A stretch of 64,000 nt of DNA from Mycobacterium sp. 852013-50091_SCH5140682 (GTDB taxonomy: Bacteria; Actinomycetota; Actinomycetes; Mycobacteriales; Mycobacteriaceae). A program made the translations under genes and the position numbers. The notes under the pieces were generated by a model that did no database searches, was not told the DNA's origin, and saw only the letters and a program-made list of their open reading frames with translations. Below are positions 19,228 through 28,438 of the stretch, one piece after another (within the stretch, counting starts at the first letter, position 1; each line of letters begins with the position of its first letter). The stretch spans positions 1 through 64,000 of the forward strand of contig NZ_LZTB01000035.1 in assembly GCF_001665685.1 (NCBI RefSeq). The letters are read 5' to 3'.

Positions 19228-22026
19228 TCACGTCGACGGATCGTGCGCGACGATGTCACGCAGTTGATGGCGCCGGCTCACGCCCAGCTTGGGGTACACG
19301 TTGTAGAGGTGAGAGGCGATGGTCCGCGGGGACAGGTTCAGCCGCTGGCCGATCTGACGATTGGTGAGACCTGACGCGGCCAACGCTACGATCTGACGCT
19401 CCTGAGCGGTGAGGGCATCGAGTCCCTCCACTGCTGTCGACGATGCCGATGCCGTGACTCCGGCGGCGCGCAGTTCTGCCCGTGCGATCTGGGCGAACGG
19501 AGCGGCGCCGAGCCGCTCGAATACCTCCAGCGCTGCGGTCAGCTGCGTACGAGCTTCGGCAGGGCGGCGTACCCGGCGCAGCCATTCGCCGTAATGCAAA
19601 CGGGCGCGGGCACGTTCCATCGGCCACTGATCTCCCGTCGGATCGAACACCGCCAGTCGGTAGTGCCGTTCTGCCACATGCGTCGACGTAGTGAGGGCAA
19701 GTGCCTGATGACGTAGCAACCGGAGCCGAACCGGTGGGTTCGACCCCAGTTGCCGTCCGATGGCCACGACCATCGGCCGCACCTCGTCAAGGTGTCCGCT
19801 GCGCGCCCCGGCCCAGGCCAGGTCTGCAAGCCCGCGATGGGCCACCACGAAATGGACGGGCTCACCGTCCGCGTCGAACAACTGGCGCAATGCGCGATAA
19901 GCGGTTTCGAAGTCGCCACGCGCGAGGGCAATGGATCCTTCCGCTCGCATCAACGCCGCCGCGGTCGCAGATCCACCATTGTCAGCCTTGATCCGCAGTG
20001 CTGCGGTCAACGCCTCCGCGGCGCCGTCGGTGTCTCCGAGGCAAGCGAGCAGATGCGCTTTCGCTGCACTACTTTCCGTGTGTAGCAGCGCTAAATCATA
20101 TACGGCACAGAGCGTTTCAGTCTCTTCGAGCAGATCCTGCAAATCCGACCAGCGCCCAGCATCCAGCAGAGCCCAGGCCAGGGTCGCCATGGCGTAGGTG
20201 AACCCACGCAGCCCACCGTCCGATTTGAGGCGCTCGACCGCGTCGCCGAGTTCACTGACCGCCAGCGCGGTGTCCTCCGTGGCATATGCCATGGCGCCGA
20301 TGATCAGCCGCCGGTAGGGTTCGGCGTCGGCCGACATCGGCTGCAGCCACCGCCGATCCCACGGTGCGGGTCTGCTGTGCTCGCTCGCGGCACTGTCGGC
20401 GTACATCGAGACATAGTCCCGCTGCAAAGGACCCGTCTCAGCCGGTAGCGGCGTGGGGAAGACACTCTCGCCGAGGACATCACCGGCAGTTTCGTCGAGC
20501 CAGCGTCGAAGATCCCGCCGATGGGCCAGCTCACCGGAGTAGTACGCAGCCGATGCGGCGCAGTACATCAGCGCCAACCGCAACCGGGCGTTGGCAGGCC
20601 TGGCCCCATCCAAGGTGCTGCGCACCACATCGCACGCCTGAGCCGGCCGGGCCGATTGCACCAGGATCGAGGCGCGGGTCAACGCTGCCTGCCCGACGAT
20701 TTCAGGATCAGACGAACTCTGCATCGCGCTTGTGGCCAAGGACGAAGCCCAAGACGGATCGCCACCGAAGTTCGCAGCCACCGACGCAAGCGTGAACCGC
20801 CGGGCTGCGTCGGTACCGCTTGGGCTGAGCTCGCCGGCCCGCTGCAGCGCTCGTGCCACCTCGAGATAGCCGCCACGTTGCTGCGACTGCTCTGCGCCCT
20901 GTTCCAACAGCGCGGCCACCATTTCATCAGTGCCGGTGGCAGCCGCTGCGAGATGCCATGCGCGGCAGGGCACATCGAGTTTAGGAGACGCTGCGAGCGC
21001 GATGTGTGCGGCGCGGCGCTCATCGAGAGCACCCTCACTGTAGGCAATGCTGCGCAGTAACGGATGACTGAACCGCACCCGTCGATCCTCACCGATCGTC
21101 ACCAGCCCGGCCTCGATCGCAGGCTCCCACCGGGACAGCTCATGGCCGAAACCGGCTGCGGCGGTGACTGCGTCGACAGTCTCGTACCCTGCGCCGGCAG
21201 CGGCGAACAGGGCCAGCTTGCGGGTGTCCGCCGGTAGCTCGGACAGCTGCGCGGCGAACAGCGCGTAGGCGAATCCGGAACCCACCATGTGGTTCTCCCG
21301 GAAAGTCGCCGACCCCGACTTACCGTAGAACCGCGCAGATTCTATGAGCGCCAGCGGGTTTCCTCCGGACCAACGGATGATCTCGCCCCGCACACTGGAG
21401 TCGGGCACCACGGACTGTGTCTCGATCAGTTCGGCCGCAGCCGCGTCGGACAGGGGCGCGACGTCGATCACCGTGACCGATCGGTCGATGCCACGCAACG
21501 GATCGATACGCCGAGCACTCAGCAACACCCGGACCGGCAGGTGTGGCACACGGCCGATCACGTAGCTGAGCACCTGACGGGAATCTGGCTCGAAACGGTC
21601 GAAATCGTCGAGCACCAACACCACTGGTTGACGAGCCGCCACGACTGCAAGCAACGCCAGCACCGCCTGCTGTATCAACACCGGCCCTGGACTCGTCGAA
21701 TCGGCTCGCGAGCCAAGGACATCGGCCAAGCCATCGCGCAGATCCTTAGGCAGCTCGTGGATTTGATCGATGACGGGCATGATGAGTTCAGCCAGCGCTG
21801 TGTAAGGCTGGACATGATCTGGTTCTGTCCCGCTCGCGAAGAGCACCCGGGCGGGCGGCGTCACTTGGTTCATGGCGCAACGCAGCAACGTTGACTTGCC
21901 GATTCCAGGTTCCCCCACCAGGATGATCGCGCGCTGCGCATCGACCGCCCCGGAAGCGACGTCGGAGGTGAGGCGGATCAGCCGATCACGGCCGACGATC
22001 GGCAGTACCGCACGGACGACCGTCAC
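19228..22026 (-). CDS. LAL-type LuxR-family transcriptional regulator
   Basis: A 932-residue STAND/LAL regulator. An N-terminal AAA-type ATPase has Walker A Gly38-Thr46 (GEPGIGKST) and Walker B VVLVLDDFDRF. A long helical, TPR-like middle follows. The C-terminal 60 residues are a LuxR helix-turn-helix (LTAQERQIVALAASGLTNRQ, then NLSPRTIASHLYNVYPKLGV). Members bind ATP and an inducer and activate promoters through inverted repeats. It overlaps the upstream esterase gene by ATGA, so both are read from the promoter region that holds operator copy 2. It is the only regulator inside the 15.5-32.3 kb block, hence the likely owner of the CAGTCA operators and probably autoregulated. Confidence 0.92.
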   Translation of the reverse strand: MTVVRAVLPIVGRDRLIRLTSDVASGAVDAQRAIILVGEPGIGKSTLLRCAMNQVTPPARVLFASGTEPDHVQPYTALAELIMPVIDQIHELPKDLRDGLADVLGSRADSTSPGPVLIQQAVLALLAVVAARQPVVLVLDDFDRFEPDSRQVLSYVIGRVPHLPVRVLLSARRIDPLRGIDRSVTVIDVAPLSDAAAAELIETQSVVPDSSVRGEIIRWSGGNPLALIESARFYGKSGSATFRENHMVGSGFAYALFAAQLSELPADTRKLALFAAAGAGYETVDAVTAAAGFGHELSRWEPAIEAGLVTIGEDRRVRFSHPLLRSIAYSEGALDERRAAHIALAASPKLDVPCRAWHLAAAATGTDEMVAALLEQGAEQSQQRGGYLEVARALQRAGELSPSGTDAARRFTLASVAANFGGDPSWASSLATSAMQSSSDPEIVGQAALTRASILVQSARPAQACDVVRSTLDGARPANARLRLALMYCAASAAYYSGELAHRRDLRRWLDETAGDVLGESVFPTPLPAETGPLQRDYVSMYADSAASEHSRPAPWDRRWLQPMSADAEPYRRLIIGAMAYATEDTALAVSELGDAVERLKSDGGLRGFTYAMATLAWALLDAGRWSDLQDLLEETETLCAVYDLALLHTESSAAKAHLLACLGDTDGAAEALTAALRIKADNGGSATAAALMRAEGSIALARGDFETAYRALRQLFDADGEPVHFVVAHRGLADLAWAGARSGHLDEVRPMVVAIGRQLGSNPPVRLRLLRHQALALTTSTHVAERHYRLAVFDPTGDQWPMERARARLHYGEWLRRVRRPAEARTQLTAALEVFERLGAAPFAQIARAELRAAGVTASASSTAVEGLDALTAQERQIVALAASGLTNRQIGQRLNLSPRTIASHLYNVYPKLGVSRRHQLRDIVAHDPST

Positions 22027-22970
22027 GGGCGAAGCGCCTGATTGAGAAACGAAACGCCCTGTTCGAGCGCTGCCTGCGCCGAGGGAGTTTCACACAGTTG
22101 AGTCAGGACGACGAAGTCGTGCACCGTACCCAAGTACCGCGTGCACGTCACCTCGACCCCTGCCTCGCGCAAACGTTCTGCAAATGCCTCGCCTTCGTCG
22201 CGCACCACATCGGCCTCGGCGGTCACGATGAGCGTCGGCGGCAAGCCGGTCAGATCCGTGCGTGAGGCGCGTAACGGCGATGCCGTCGGACTGTCTGCAT
22301 CACCATCGCAATACTGCTCCCAGTACCACGCCTGTTCGTCGCTGGTGAGCAAGTACTCCTCGGCGAATGCCTCGTGAGACGGATACTCGCACCGCGCGTC
22401 CGTCGGCGGGTAGTACAGCAGTTGAGCCTTGATCCGTGGGCCTCCGCGTGACTTGCACACCATACACATCGCGGCGGCGATGGTGGCGCCCGCGCAATCA
22501 CCGCCCACCGCAATGGCTTTCGGGTCAATCTCCAACGACTCGGCATTGTCACGGACCCACAGCAGAGTGGCGTAACACTCTTCTAGCGCGACCGGATAAC
22601 GAGCTTCGGGCGTCCGGCTGTATTCGGGCACGATCACCGCCGCAGCGCACCGCGCTGCGATCGTACCGACCACACGTCCATGGGTATCGGCGTCACCGAA
22701 CATGAACCGGCCGCCGTGAACATACAGGACGGCCGGCAGCGGCCCCACCGCACCGGTCGGCCGCACCAACCAGAAACCGACCAGGCCGGCGGGGCCGACC
22801 TGAGCAGTGTGGAACCGCACCTCGGTACCGGGCTGAGAGATGCTGCTGCGTTGCGCCTCACGCAATGCCAGTCGGCCATCCTGCGGTCCGAGCTGGCCGA
22901 GGCTGGGGGGTACCGCCATCGCTGCGACCAGGCGCGCAACGGTCGGGTCCAACACTATGTCCCGGCTCAC
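22023..22970 (-). CDS. Alpha/beta hydrolase, HSL/esterase type, with Cys at the nucleophile position
   Basis: A 315-residue hydrolase of the hormone-sensitive-lipase family. The oxyanion motif is YVHGGRFMFGDADTHG (residues 84-98). The nucleophile elbow reads VGGDCAGATIAAAM with Cys159 where the family has Ser (GDSAG). The acid and base candidates are in VTAEADVVRDEG and GTVHDF. The change is a clean TGC codon. A Cys nucleophile would be reminiscent of dienelactone hydrolase and suggests an activated ester, lactone or amide-ring substrate, or loss of ordinary esterase activity. It is the first gene of a two-gene unit with the LuxR regulator and diverges from the dehydrogenase at 23155. Confidence 0.9.
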   Translation of the reverse strand: MSRDIVLDPTVARLVAAMAVPPSLGQLGPQDGRLALREAQRSSISQPGTEVRFHTAQVGPAGLVGFWLVRPTGAVGPLPAVLYVHGGRFMFGDADTHGRVVGTIAARCAAAVIVPEYSRTPEARYPVALEECYATLLWVRDNAESLEIDPKAIAVGGDCAGATIAAAMCMVCKSRGGPRIKAQLLYYPPTDARCEYPSHEAFAEEYLLTSDEQAWYWEQYCDGDADSPTASPLRASRTDLTGLPPTLIVTAEADVVRDEGEAFAERLREAGVEVTCTRYLGTVHDFVVLTQLCETPSAQAALEQGVSFLNQALRP

Positions 22971-23060
22971 GGCATCCTTCCCGCAATGTGCCGACCGACG
23001 TCAACAACATGCCGCACTTTACGCCGGAACAGCCGACCAGGCAGGCCGGCGTCGCGGTCC

Positions 23061-23076
23061 CCAGTCATTCGACTGA
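23061..23076. promoter_or_regulatory. Putative operator, CAGTCA inverted repeat, copy 2
   Basis: CCAGTCATTCGACTGA differs from copy 1 at three positions and keeps the CAGTC/GACTG arms. It sits between divergent genes, centred 98 bp from the hydrolase start (22970) and 86 bp from the dehydrogenase start (23155), so one site may serve both directions, including the regulator's own operon. Confidence 0.75.
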
Positions 23077-23154
23077 TGACCGCAGCGTCCGAGGCCTGCA
23101 GACTCACCATGCGTACATATCAACCGGCCGAACCATGCTCACGATCGGAGAATC

Positions 23155-24015
23155 ATGCTCACTGTCGGTGTCGTCGGTGTCGGGGACATGGGAACCGCCA
23201 TGCTGCCGCATCTGCTCGACTCCGGCTTCGCGGTGACCGCCTACGACACCGATCCCGACCGGATGCGGGCGGCGACGGCCGCTGGCGCGCAGCCCGCGGC
23301 ATCGCCTGCGGCTGCCGCGCAGTACAGCGATGTCGTCTTGAGCCTGGTCATGTCGGCAGACATCGCGACGGCTCTCTGGGCCACCGACGGCGCGCTCGCC
23401 GGATTGGGACCGGACGCGGTTCTGGTGAGCTGTTCCACCACGACGCCTCAGATGGCAGCAAGAATACGGGCGAAGGTGCCGGCTCGAGCGATGGTCGTGG
23501 ATGCTCCCATCATCGGCGGCGTGCGTTATGCCCAGGACCGATCGATCACGTTTCTCGTCGGCGGCTCCCCGGAGGCCGTGCGTAAGGCGGACAGCGTGTT
23601 ATCGGTTCTGGGCAAGGTCGAGCAGGTCGGCCCGTACGGCACCGGCGTCGCCTACAAACTGATCACCAACGCGTTCGTGATGGCCGCCGAGGTCGGGCTC
23701 CGGGAAGCCCTCGACGTCACCGACATACTCGGTGGCGATTACGCCACCGCACTGCGCCTCTTCGGCGTTGGCCCGATGGCTGCCGTCGTGAACCGGGCGC
23801 TCGATGAATCGAACCCGCGCCCACTACGGGCATCGGCCGAAGACTTCGACACCCTGCTGTCGATCGTCGACGATCCCGCGGCGCTACCGATTTCGGCGGC
23901 AGGGCGGGACCGACTTTGGGCGGCAGTGGATTCGGACCAGGACTACGAACCGATGTTCGTCGACCTGACCCGCAGAACTACCGCCCTACCCGCCTACCGG
24001 TCGCCACGGCAGTAG
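23155..24015 (+). CDS. NAD(P)-dependent 3-hydroxyacid dehydrogenase (6-PGDH/HIBADH family)
   Basis: A 286-residue dehydrogenase. The Rossmann motif is at the very start (VGVVGVGDMGTAMLPHLLDS). The family substrate region follows (DAPIIGGVRYAQDRSITFLV), and the conserved catalytic lysine is expected in GVAYKLITNAFVMAAEVGLREA. The C-terminal half is the helical dimerisation domain. Enzymes of this family oxidise beta-hydroxy acids such as 3-hydroxyisobutyrate or tartronate semialdehyde. First gene of a plus-strand unit (with the MaoC remnant and NmrA protein) carrying operator copy 2 upstream. Confidence 0.88.
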   Translation: MLTVGVVGVGDMGTAMLPHLLDSGFAVTAYDTDPDRMRAATAAGAQPAASPAAAAQYSDVVLSLVMSADIATALWATDGALAGLGPDAVLVSCSTTTPQMAARIRAKVPARAMVVDAPIIGGVRYAQDRSITFLVGGSPEAVRKADSVLSVLGKVEQVGPYGTGVAYKLITNAFVMAAEVGLREALDVTDILGGDYATALRLFGVGPMAAVVNRALDESNPRPLRASAEDFDTLLSIVDDPAALPISAAGRDRLWAAVDSDQDYEPMFVDLTRRTTALPAYRSPRQ

Positions 24016-24221
24016 GTGTTCGTCCGCTCCGAAAGCCTGGCGTATGAGTTCTTGGGCGAGGTGCACAGCGGAGATACCCTCTACTCACAGCTGGAGATCA
24101 CTGAACTCATCCCCGACACAAGCGAGGGCGGGTCAAAGCCGCAGTGTCCGTGCATAATCAGCGCGGCGAGATACTGCTCTCCGGTGAGCACACCTATGTG
24201 TGGCGTAGCGACGCCGCCTGA
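24016..24221 (+). pseudogene. Decayed MaoC-like hydratase fragment
   Basis: Directly after the dehydrogenase stop, the frame at 24016 reads like the middle of a MaoC hot-dog domain (LAYEFLGEVHSGDTLYSQLE, then ITELIPDT). The match switches at about 24121-24123 to the +2 frame, which continues RVKAAVSVHNQRGEILLSGE and HTYVWRSDAA to a stop at 24219-24221. The gene therefore has one frameshift and also lacks the first half of the domain with the catalytic Asp/His. It is best read as a remnant of an enoyl-CoA hydratase-like enzyme that once belonged to the pathway, although the frameshift alone could be a sequencing error. Confidence 0.65.
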
Positions 24222-24233
24222 AAGGACCATGCC

Positions 24234-25070
24234 ATGTCAGCCACATACGCCGTCGTCGGCGCAACCGGAGCAACCGGTGGCGCCGTTGTCACCGCCCTCG
24301 CACACAGCGGAGTACAGGTCCGCGCGATCACCCGCAACCCGCAATCCACTCGTGCGCAGAAACTTTCCCAAGCCGGCGTCGAAGTGGCCGCAGCCGATCT
24401 CGACGACGTCGAGGCACTGACTCGCGCTTTCAGCGGTGCCACAGGGGTTTTCGCAGTGACCACCCCGTTCGAGGACGGCCCCGATGCCGAGCTGGCGCAG
24501 GGCCTGAACATGGTGACAGCTGCGGCGAAAGCCCGCGTTCCGCACCTGGTGTTCTCGTCAGTGGCCAACGCCGATCGACATACCGGGATACCGCATTTCG
24601 AGAGCAAGGCGGCTATCGAAACCGCGCTCGTCGGCTCCGGTGTCCCCTACACCATCGTCGGTCCCACCTACTTCTACGACAACATGCTCGGTGGCCTCGA
24701 CGAATTGCGTGCCGGCAGGTTCGCTCTCCCCATCCCGCCCAACACCCCACTACAGCAGTTGTCCCGCCGGGACCTTGGCCGGTTCGTGGCAGCGGCGCTG
24801 CGCGATCCGCAACGCTTCATCGGGACGCGGATCGACGTGGCTTCCGATGCACCGACACCCCGTCAGATGACCGCAGACCTTGAGCAGGCGCTGGGACGGC
24901 CGATCGACTTGATCACGTTAGATCCGGCTCGGATCAGCTCGCCCGATATGCGCGCGATGTTCACCTACCTGTCCGAGCACGGCTACAGCGCTGACATCGT
25001 TGATCTGCGCCATAACTATCCGGAGATCGGCTGGCAGAGCTTCCAGGATTGGTTACGCGAAACTCTCTGA
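24234..25070 (+). CDS. NmrA-like NAD(P)-binding protein (atypical SDR)
   Basis: A 278-residue atypical short-chain dehydrogenase. The N-terminal nucleotide-binding motif is YAVVGATGATGGAVVTALAH, followed by ITRNPQS, which places an Arg after beta-2 as in NADP-binding NmrA/HSCARG proteins. VFSSVANADRHTGIPHFESK replaces the usual Tyr-x3-Lys catalytic pair, which is typical of NmrA members with sensing or isoflavone-reductase-like roles. ATG 24234 follows AAAGGA. It ends 47 bp from the convergent lipoprotein gene. Confidence 0.87.
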   Translation: MSATYAVVGATGATGGAVVTALAHSGVQVRAITRNPQSTRAQKLSQAGVEVAAADLDDVEALTRAFSGATGVFAVTTPFEDGPDAELAQGLNMVTAAAKARVPHLVFSSVANADRHTGIPHFESKAAIETALVGSGVPYTIVGPTYFYDNMLGGLDELRAGRFALPIPPNTPLQQLSRRDLGRFVAAALRDPQRFIGTRIDVASDAPTPRQMTADLEQALGRPIDLITLDPARISSPDMRAMFTYLSEHGYSADIVDLRHNYPEIGWQSFQDWLRETL

Positions 25071-25117
25071 GCTGAGCCCTGGTCAACTTCCCGGACACCT
25101 GGGCTTGCTCCGACAGC

Positions 25118-26044
25118 TCAGTCGTTGTGGATTTCGGCGATATAGCCACCGGGCCACTGCAGCATCGCCGAGGTTGTGTTGCCGACATGCGCAGCAGGCA
25201 CCACTACGCGTGCGCCTGCCGCCGTTGCCTTCGCGACGACTGCGGCGACGTCGCCAACCTGGTATCCGGCCAGTTCACGACCATACGGATAGGGCAACTG
25301 GCCGTCGGTGACCAATACCTGAGTGTTGCCGAACGGCGAATTCAGCTGAACCCGTCGGAATGTGGTGCCCGGCTTGCCGATCAGCGCGCCGTCAGCGGAT
25401 GTGGTGTCGGATTCGATCTTGCCGCGGGTGAAGCTCAGGTATGACGGCAGGAACTTGTCCACCGAGTCCGCCGACAGGTAGATCCGATTGTCGGGCACCG
25501 TGGTCAACGGTGGGTAGCTGGGAGGTGTTGTGTGCCAATATAACTGGGCATTCACCCCACCCGGGAACTGAACGATCGCGTCGCGCCCGATCGGATCTGT
25601 GAACGGAGCGACCACGACAGCCGCCCCGGCCTCACGCGCTTGTTGAACGCCTGCATCCAAATTGGCCATCAGCCATCCGGTGCGTTCGGCACCGAACGGA
25701 TAGGGCACAGCCGTGACGAACTCGAAAGCCGAGATGGTGCCGACCGGCGACAGGATCAGCTGTGACCTGGTCTGACTGGGTGTCGGCGTGACGGTCACGA
25801 CTGCAGCTGGTTTGGTGCTACCACCGAAGGTGGCCAGCCAACTCGACACGAACGCGTCAAGCTGGCCAGGCTGCACATATACGTGCACGCTGTCGTATTG
25901 AGTCCCCACCGCCATACCGATTTCGGCACCAGATGTGGCGGCAGTCTGCGGCGGTGTAGGGCCCAGCACGTCACCGCCGCACGACGTCACCGAAAATATG
26001 GCAGCGGCCAATGCAATCCAACGAAAACGAGACGCGCTGTACAT
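25118..26044 (-). CDS. Lipoprotein with two VOC/glyoxalase-like domains
   Basis: A 308-residue protein starting at ATG 26044, preceded by AGGAGA. The N-terminus is a lipoprotein signal (ALAAAIFSVTSC) with acceptor Cys22. The mature part contains two repeats of a VOC/glyoxalase fold: residues about 50-170 (VHVYVQPGQLDAFVSSWLAT to DAIVQFPGGVNAQLYWHT) and about 180-305 (RIYLSADSVDKFLPSYLSFT to SAMLQWPGGYIAEIHND). The terminal PGG..A.(L/E) segments of each half correspond to the metal-binding Glu region. VOC proteins are normally cytoplasmic; one anchored outside the membrane could bind, sequester or convert a small aromatic or reactive compound. It diverges from the amidohydrolase operon across operator copy 3. 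Confidence 0.82.
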   Translation of the reverse strand: MYSASRFRWIALAAAIFSVTSCGGDVLGPTPPQTAATSGAEIGMAVGTQYDSVHVYVQPGQLDAFVSSWLATFGGSTKPAAVVTVTPTPSQTRSQLILSPVGTISAFEFVTAVPYPFGAERTGWLMANLDAGVQQAREAGAAVVVAPFTDPIGRDAIVQFPGGVNAQLYWHTTPPSYPPLTTVPDNRIYLSADSVDKFLPSYLSFTRGKIESDTTSADGALIGKPGTTFRRVQLNSPFGNTQVLVTDGQLPYPYGRELAGYQVGDVAAVVAKATAAGARVVVPAAHVGNTTSAMLQWPGGYIAEIHND

Positions 26045-26178
26045 GTGTCTCCTAGTCAGTCCAGGATGCGGCGCGCAACGTTGGTGGTGACCAGGTCTGC
26101 AACGGTTGCCATCGCTCGTAACCTCACGTCGGTCGCTCTTGCCCGACCCATTCTTATCTGACCACGGTGCTCGTGCCA

Positions 26179-26194
26179 TCAGTCATCCGACTGG
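26179..26194. promoter_or_regulatory. Putative operator, CAGTCA inverted repeat, copy 3
   Basis: TCAGTCATCCGACTGG keeps the CAGTC/GACTG arms. It is centred 71 bp upstream of the amidohydrolase start (26258) and about 142 bp from the divergent lipoprotein start (26044). Confidence 0.75.
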
Positions 26195-26257
26195 TGACGC
26201 GGCGTATCACCCTGTGCGACAACTGAGGCGGAGACCCCGTTTGGCACAGGAGGATGC

Positions 26258-27265
26258 ATGACGATCACAGTGAGACCATCACCCGCGAGCGCCGAAGAGA
26301 TCACTGTCCGCGTTGTGACACTGGAGGAGCATTTCGCCACCGCCGAGTACCTCGACGCGACCGGCGAATTCATGCCGCGCGCCGGCACCTCGCCGGCACT
26401 GCGCGCAGCACTGATCGATCTCGACGAGACCCGTATCGCAGCCATGGACGCCGGCGGCGTCGACCTGCAGGTCCTCTCGCTGGCCGCCGGTGGCCAGCAC
26501 CGGCTGAGACCAGCGGATGCCACTGCGCTGGTGCGCGACGCCAACGACGCGGCGTGCGCAGCCACCCGCCGCCATCCCACACGGCTGCGCATGTTCGCCA
26601 GCCTCGCTCTGCGCCAGCCCGAACGCGCCGCGAACGAATTGCGCCGAGGAGTACGGGAATTGGGATGCGTCGGGGGGTTTCTCAACGGCACCGAAGGTGG
26701 CTCGTTCCTGGACGACACCCGTTACACGCCGATCTTCGAAGCCGCCACTGAACTGAACGTGCCTCTTTACCTGCACCCGACCCCTCCAGCCCAACAGGTA
26801 CGCGACGTCTATACCGCCGGGCTGCCCGAGGCCGCCGCGTACTTCCTGGGCACCGCTGCGTGGGCATGGCATGCCGAACTCGGACTGCATTGCCTACGGA
26901 TCATTCTCGCGGGTGTACTGGACCGGTTCCCGACGCTGCGCTTGATCATCGGCCACCTCGGGGAGCATCTGCCGTTCGCGCTGTATCGCGCCCAGGACGG
27001 GCTGCCGACTTCGGTGACAGGACTGCAACGCCCGGTCAGCGAGTACTTTCTCGATCACTTCACCGTGACCACGAGCGGCTACTTCACAACCCCACCGTTC
27101 ATGTGCGCCCGCGATGTCGTCGGCTCCGAACGGCTGATGTACTCGGTCGATTACCCGTACCGCCTGCCACGCGATGGTGCTGACTTTCTCCGCCAACTAT
27201 CGCTGCCGCCAACGGAGTTGGCCGCGGTAGCTGCCGGCAATGCCGAGCGGATCCTCAACCTGTGA
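26258..27265 (+). CDS. Amidohydrolase-2 family protein (ACMSD/resorcylate-decarboxylase-like)
   Basis: A 335-residue TIM-barrel metal enzyme. It opens with VVTLEEHFATAEY, the LEEHF form used by gamma-resorcylate decarboxylase and related non-oxidative decarboxylases. Further family signatures are VPLYLHPTPPAQ, RLIIGHLGEHLPFALYR and LMYSVDYPYRLP, which supply the metal ligands and catalytic Asp/His. These enzymes remove CO2 from hydroxylated aromatic or heteroaromatic acids, or hydrolyse lactones. ATG follows AGGAGG. It is the first gene of an operon with the flavin monooxygenase, whose GTG overlaps its stop. Confidence 0.88.
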   Translation: MTITVRPSPASAEEITVRVVTLEEHFATAEYLDATGEFMPRAGTSPALRAALIDLDETRIAAMDAGGVDLQVLSLAAGGQHRLRPADATALVRDANDAACAATRRHPTRLRMFASLALRQPERAANELRRGVRELGCVGGFLNGTEGGSFLDDTRYTPIFEAATELNVPLYLHPTPPAQQVRDVYTAGLPEAAAYFLGTAAWAWHAELGLHCLRIILAGVLDRFPTLRLIIGHLGEHLPFALYRAQDGLPTSVTGLQRPVSEYFLDHFTVTTSGYFTTPPFMCARDVVGSERLMYSVDYPYRLPRDGADFLRQLSLPPTELAAVAAGNAERILNL

Positions 27266-28431
27266 GCGGCCCCTGGTCGATCGCTGTGGTGGGCGGCTCG
27301 CTGGCCGGCCTGGCCGCAGCGGGCGAACTCAGCCGGTCCACCGACGCCCAGATCACTGTGTTCGAGCACACTGCCGGACCGCTGGCAGGCCGTGGCGCGG
27401 GAATCGTGATGCAGCCCGAGATTGAGTACCTGCTGTCGGTCACGGGTATTCGCCCCGACACAGTGAGCGTCGGGCTGCGCGAACGTCACCTGCTGCACTG
27501 CCACAGCCCGCCACGAACCATCACGATGCCACAGACCATGACCGCGTGGGACACGCTGTACCGTGCGTTCCGCACTGCGATCCCGAGCGTTGACTACCGC
27601 CAAGGCGTCACCGTCACTGCCGTCACTCCCGGGGAACGCGGCGTCGACCTCAGTTTCGCCGACGGCACCACGTCAACCTGGACACTGGTCATCGGGGCCG
27701 ACGGGATCGGATCTACGGTGCGCCAGTCCGTTTCCGCCGCGCCGCCGCAATACACGGGCTATGTGGCATGGCGTGGTCTGGAAATCGAGGACGAGCTCCC
27801 AGCAGATATCACCGGCGAACTGAGCGAGCGGTTTACTCTCTACAGCGCCGATGGGATTCAGTTTCTCTGCTATCTCGTACCGGGACCTGCGGGTGAGATC
27901 ACGCCAGGACGACGCCGAGTCAACTGGGTGTGGTACGTCAACGCGTCCGACGAGGCGTTCGGCGACATCATGACCGGACGGTCTACGCGCCGATACGACT
28001 ACTTCCTGCCGGCCACGGATGTGTCCGAATCCAACAAGGCAACCTTGCAGGCATTGGCCGACAACGATCTTCCGCCACTCCTGGCACGGCTGGTCCGTCA
28101 TTCGAAGCCGTTCCTGCAACCGGTGATGGATCTCGCCAGTGCACGCATGCGCAACGGCCGGGTGTTCGTCATCGGCGATGCCGCCGGAACCGTCCGCCCC
28201 CACACAGCCTCGGGAACGTCGAAATCGATCGCCGATGCCGCGCTCCTTGCGAACGCCTTTCGAGGATGGGCGCCCGGTGACCCCCTGCCCGAGGACCGAC
28301 TGCACCTATGGGAGCGGCACCGACTGCGAGCGCTGCAAGACCTTGCAGTGATCGGCATCGGACGTGCAGTGACGTCCCGACTCGGCACCATGGACAGTCC
28401 GCACGTATGGGATCGGGTCGCACATCACTGA
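27262..28431 (+). CDS. FAD-dependent aromatic monooxygenase (dihydroxypyridine-hydroxylase-like)
   Basis: A 389-residue group A flavin hydroxylase. The FAD dinucleotide motif is VVGGSLAGLAAAGELSRS, the middle motif is VIGADGIGSTVRQSV, and the second FAD motif is VFVIGDAAGTVRPHTASGTS. The combination PHTASGTSKSIADAALLANA resembles 2,6-dihydroxypyridine 3-hydroxylases and urate-hydroxylase-like enzymes more than phenol hydroxylases. It would add a hydroxyl group to an electron-rich ring using NAD(P)H and oxygen. GTG start overlapping the amidohydrolase stop indicates coupled translation. The substrate assignment is inference. Confidence 0.86.
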   Translation: MSGPWSIAVVGGSLAGLAAAGELSRSTDAQITVFEHTAGPLAGRGAGIVMQPEIEYLLSVTGIRPDTVSVGLRERHLLHCHSPPRTITMPQTMTAWDTLYRAFRTAIPSVDYRQGVTVTAVTPGERGVDLSFADGTTSTWTLVIGADGIGSTVRQSVSAAPPQYTGYVAWRGLEIEDELPADITGELSERFTLYSADGIQFLCYLVPGPAGEITPGRRRVNWVWYVNASDEAFGDIMTGRSTRRYDYFLPATDVSESNKATLQALADNDLPPLLARLVRHSKPFLQPVMDLASARMRNGRVFVIGDAAGTVRPHTASGTSKSIADAALLANAFRGWAPGDPLPEDRLHLWERHRLRALQDLAVIGIGRAVTSRLGTMDSPHVWDRVAHH

Positions 28432-28438
28432 CGGAACC

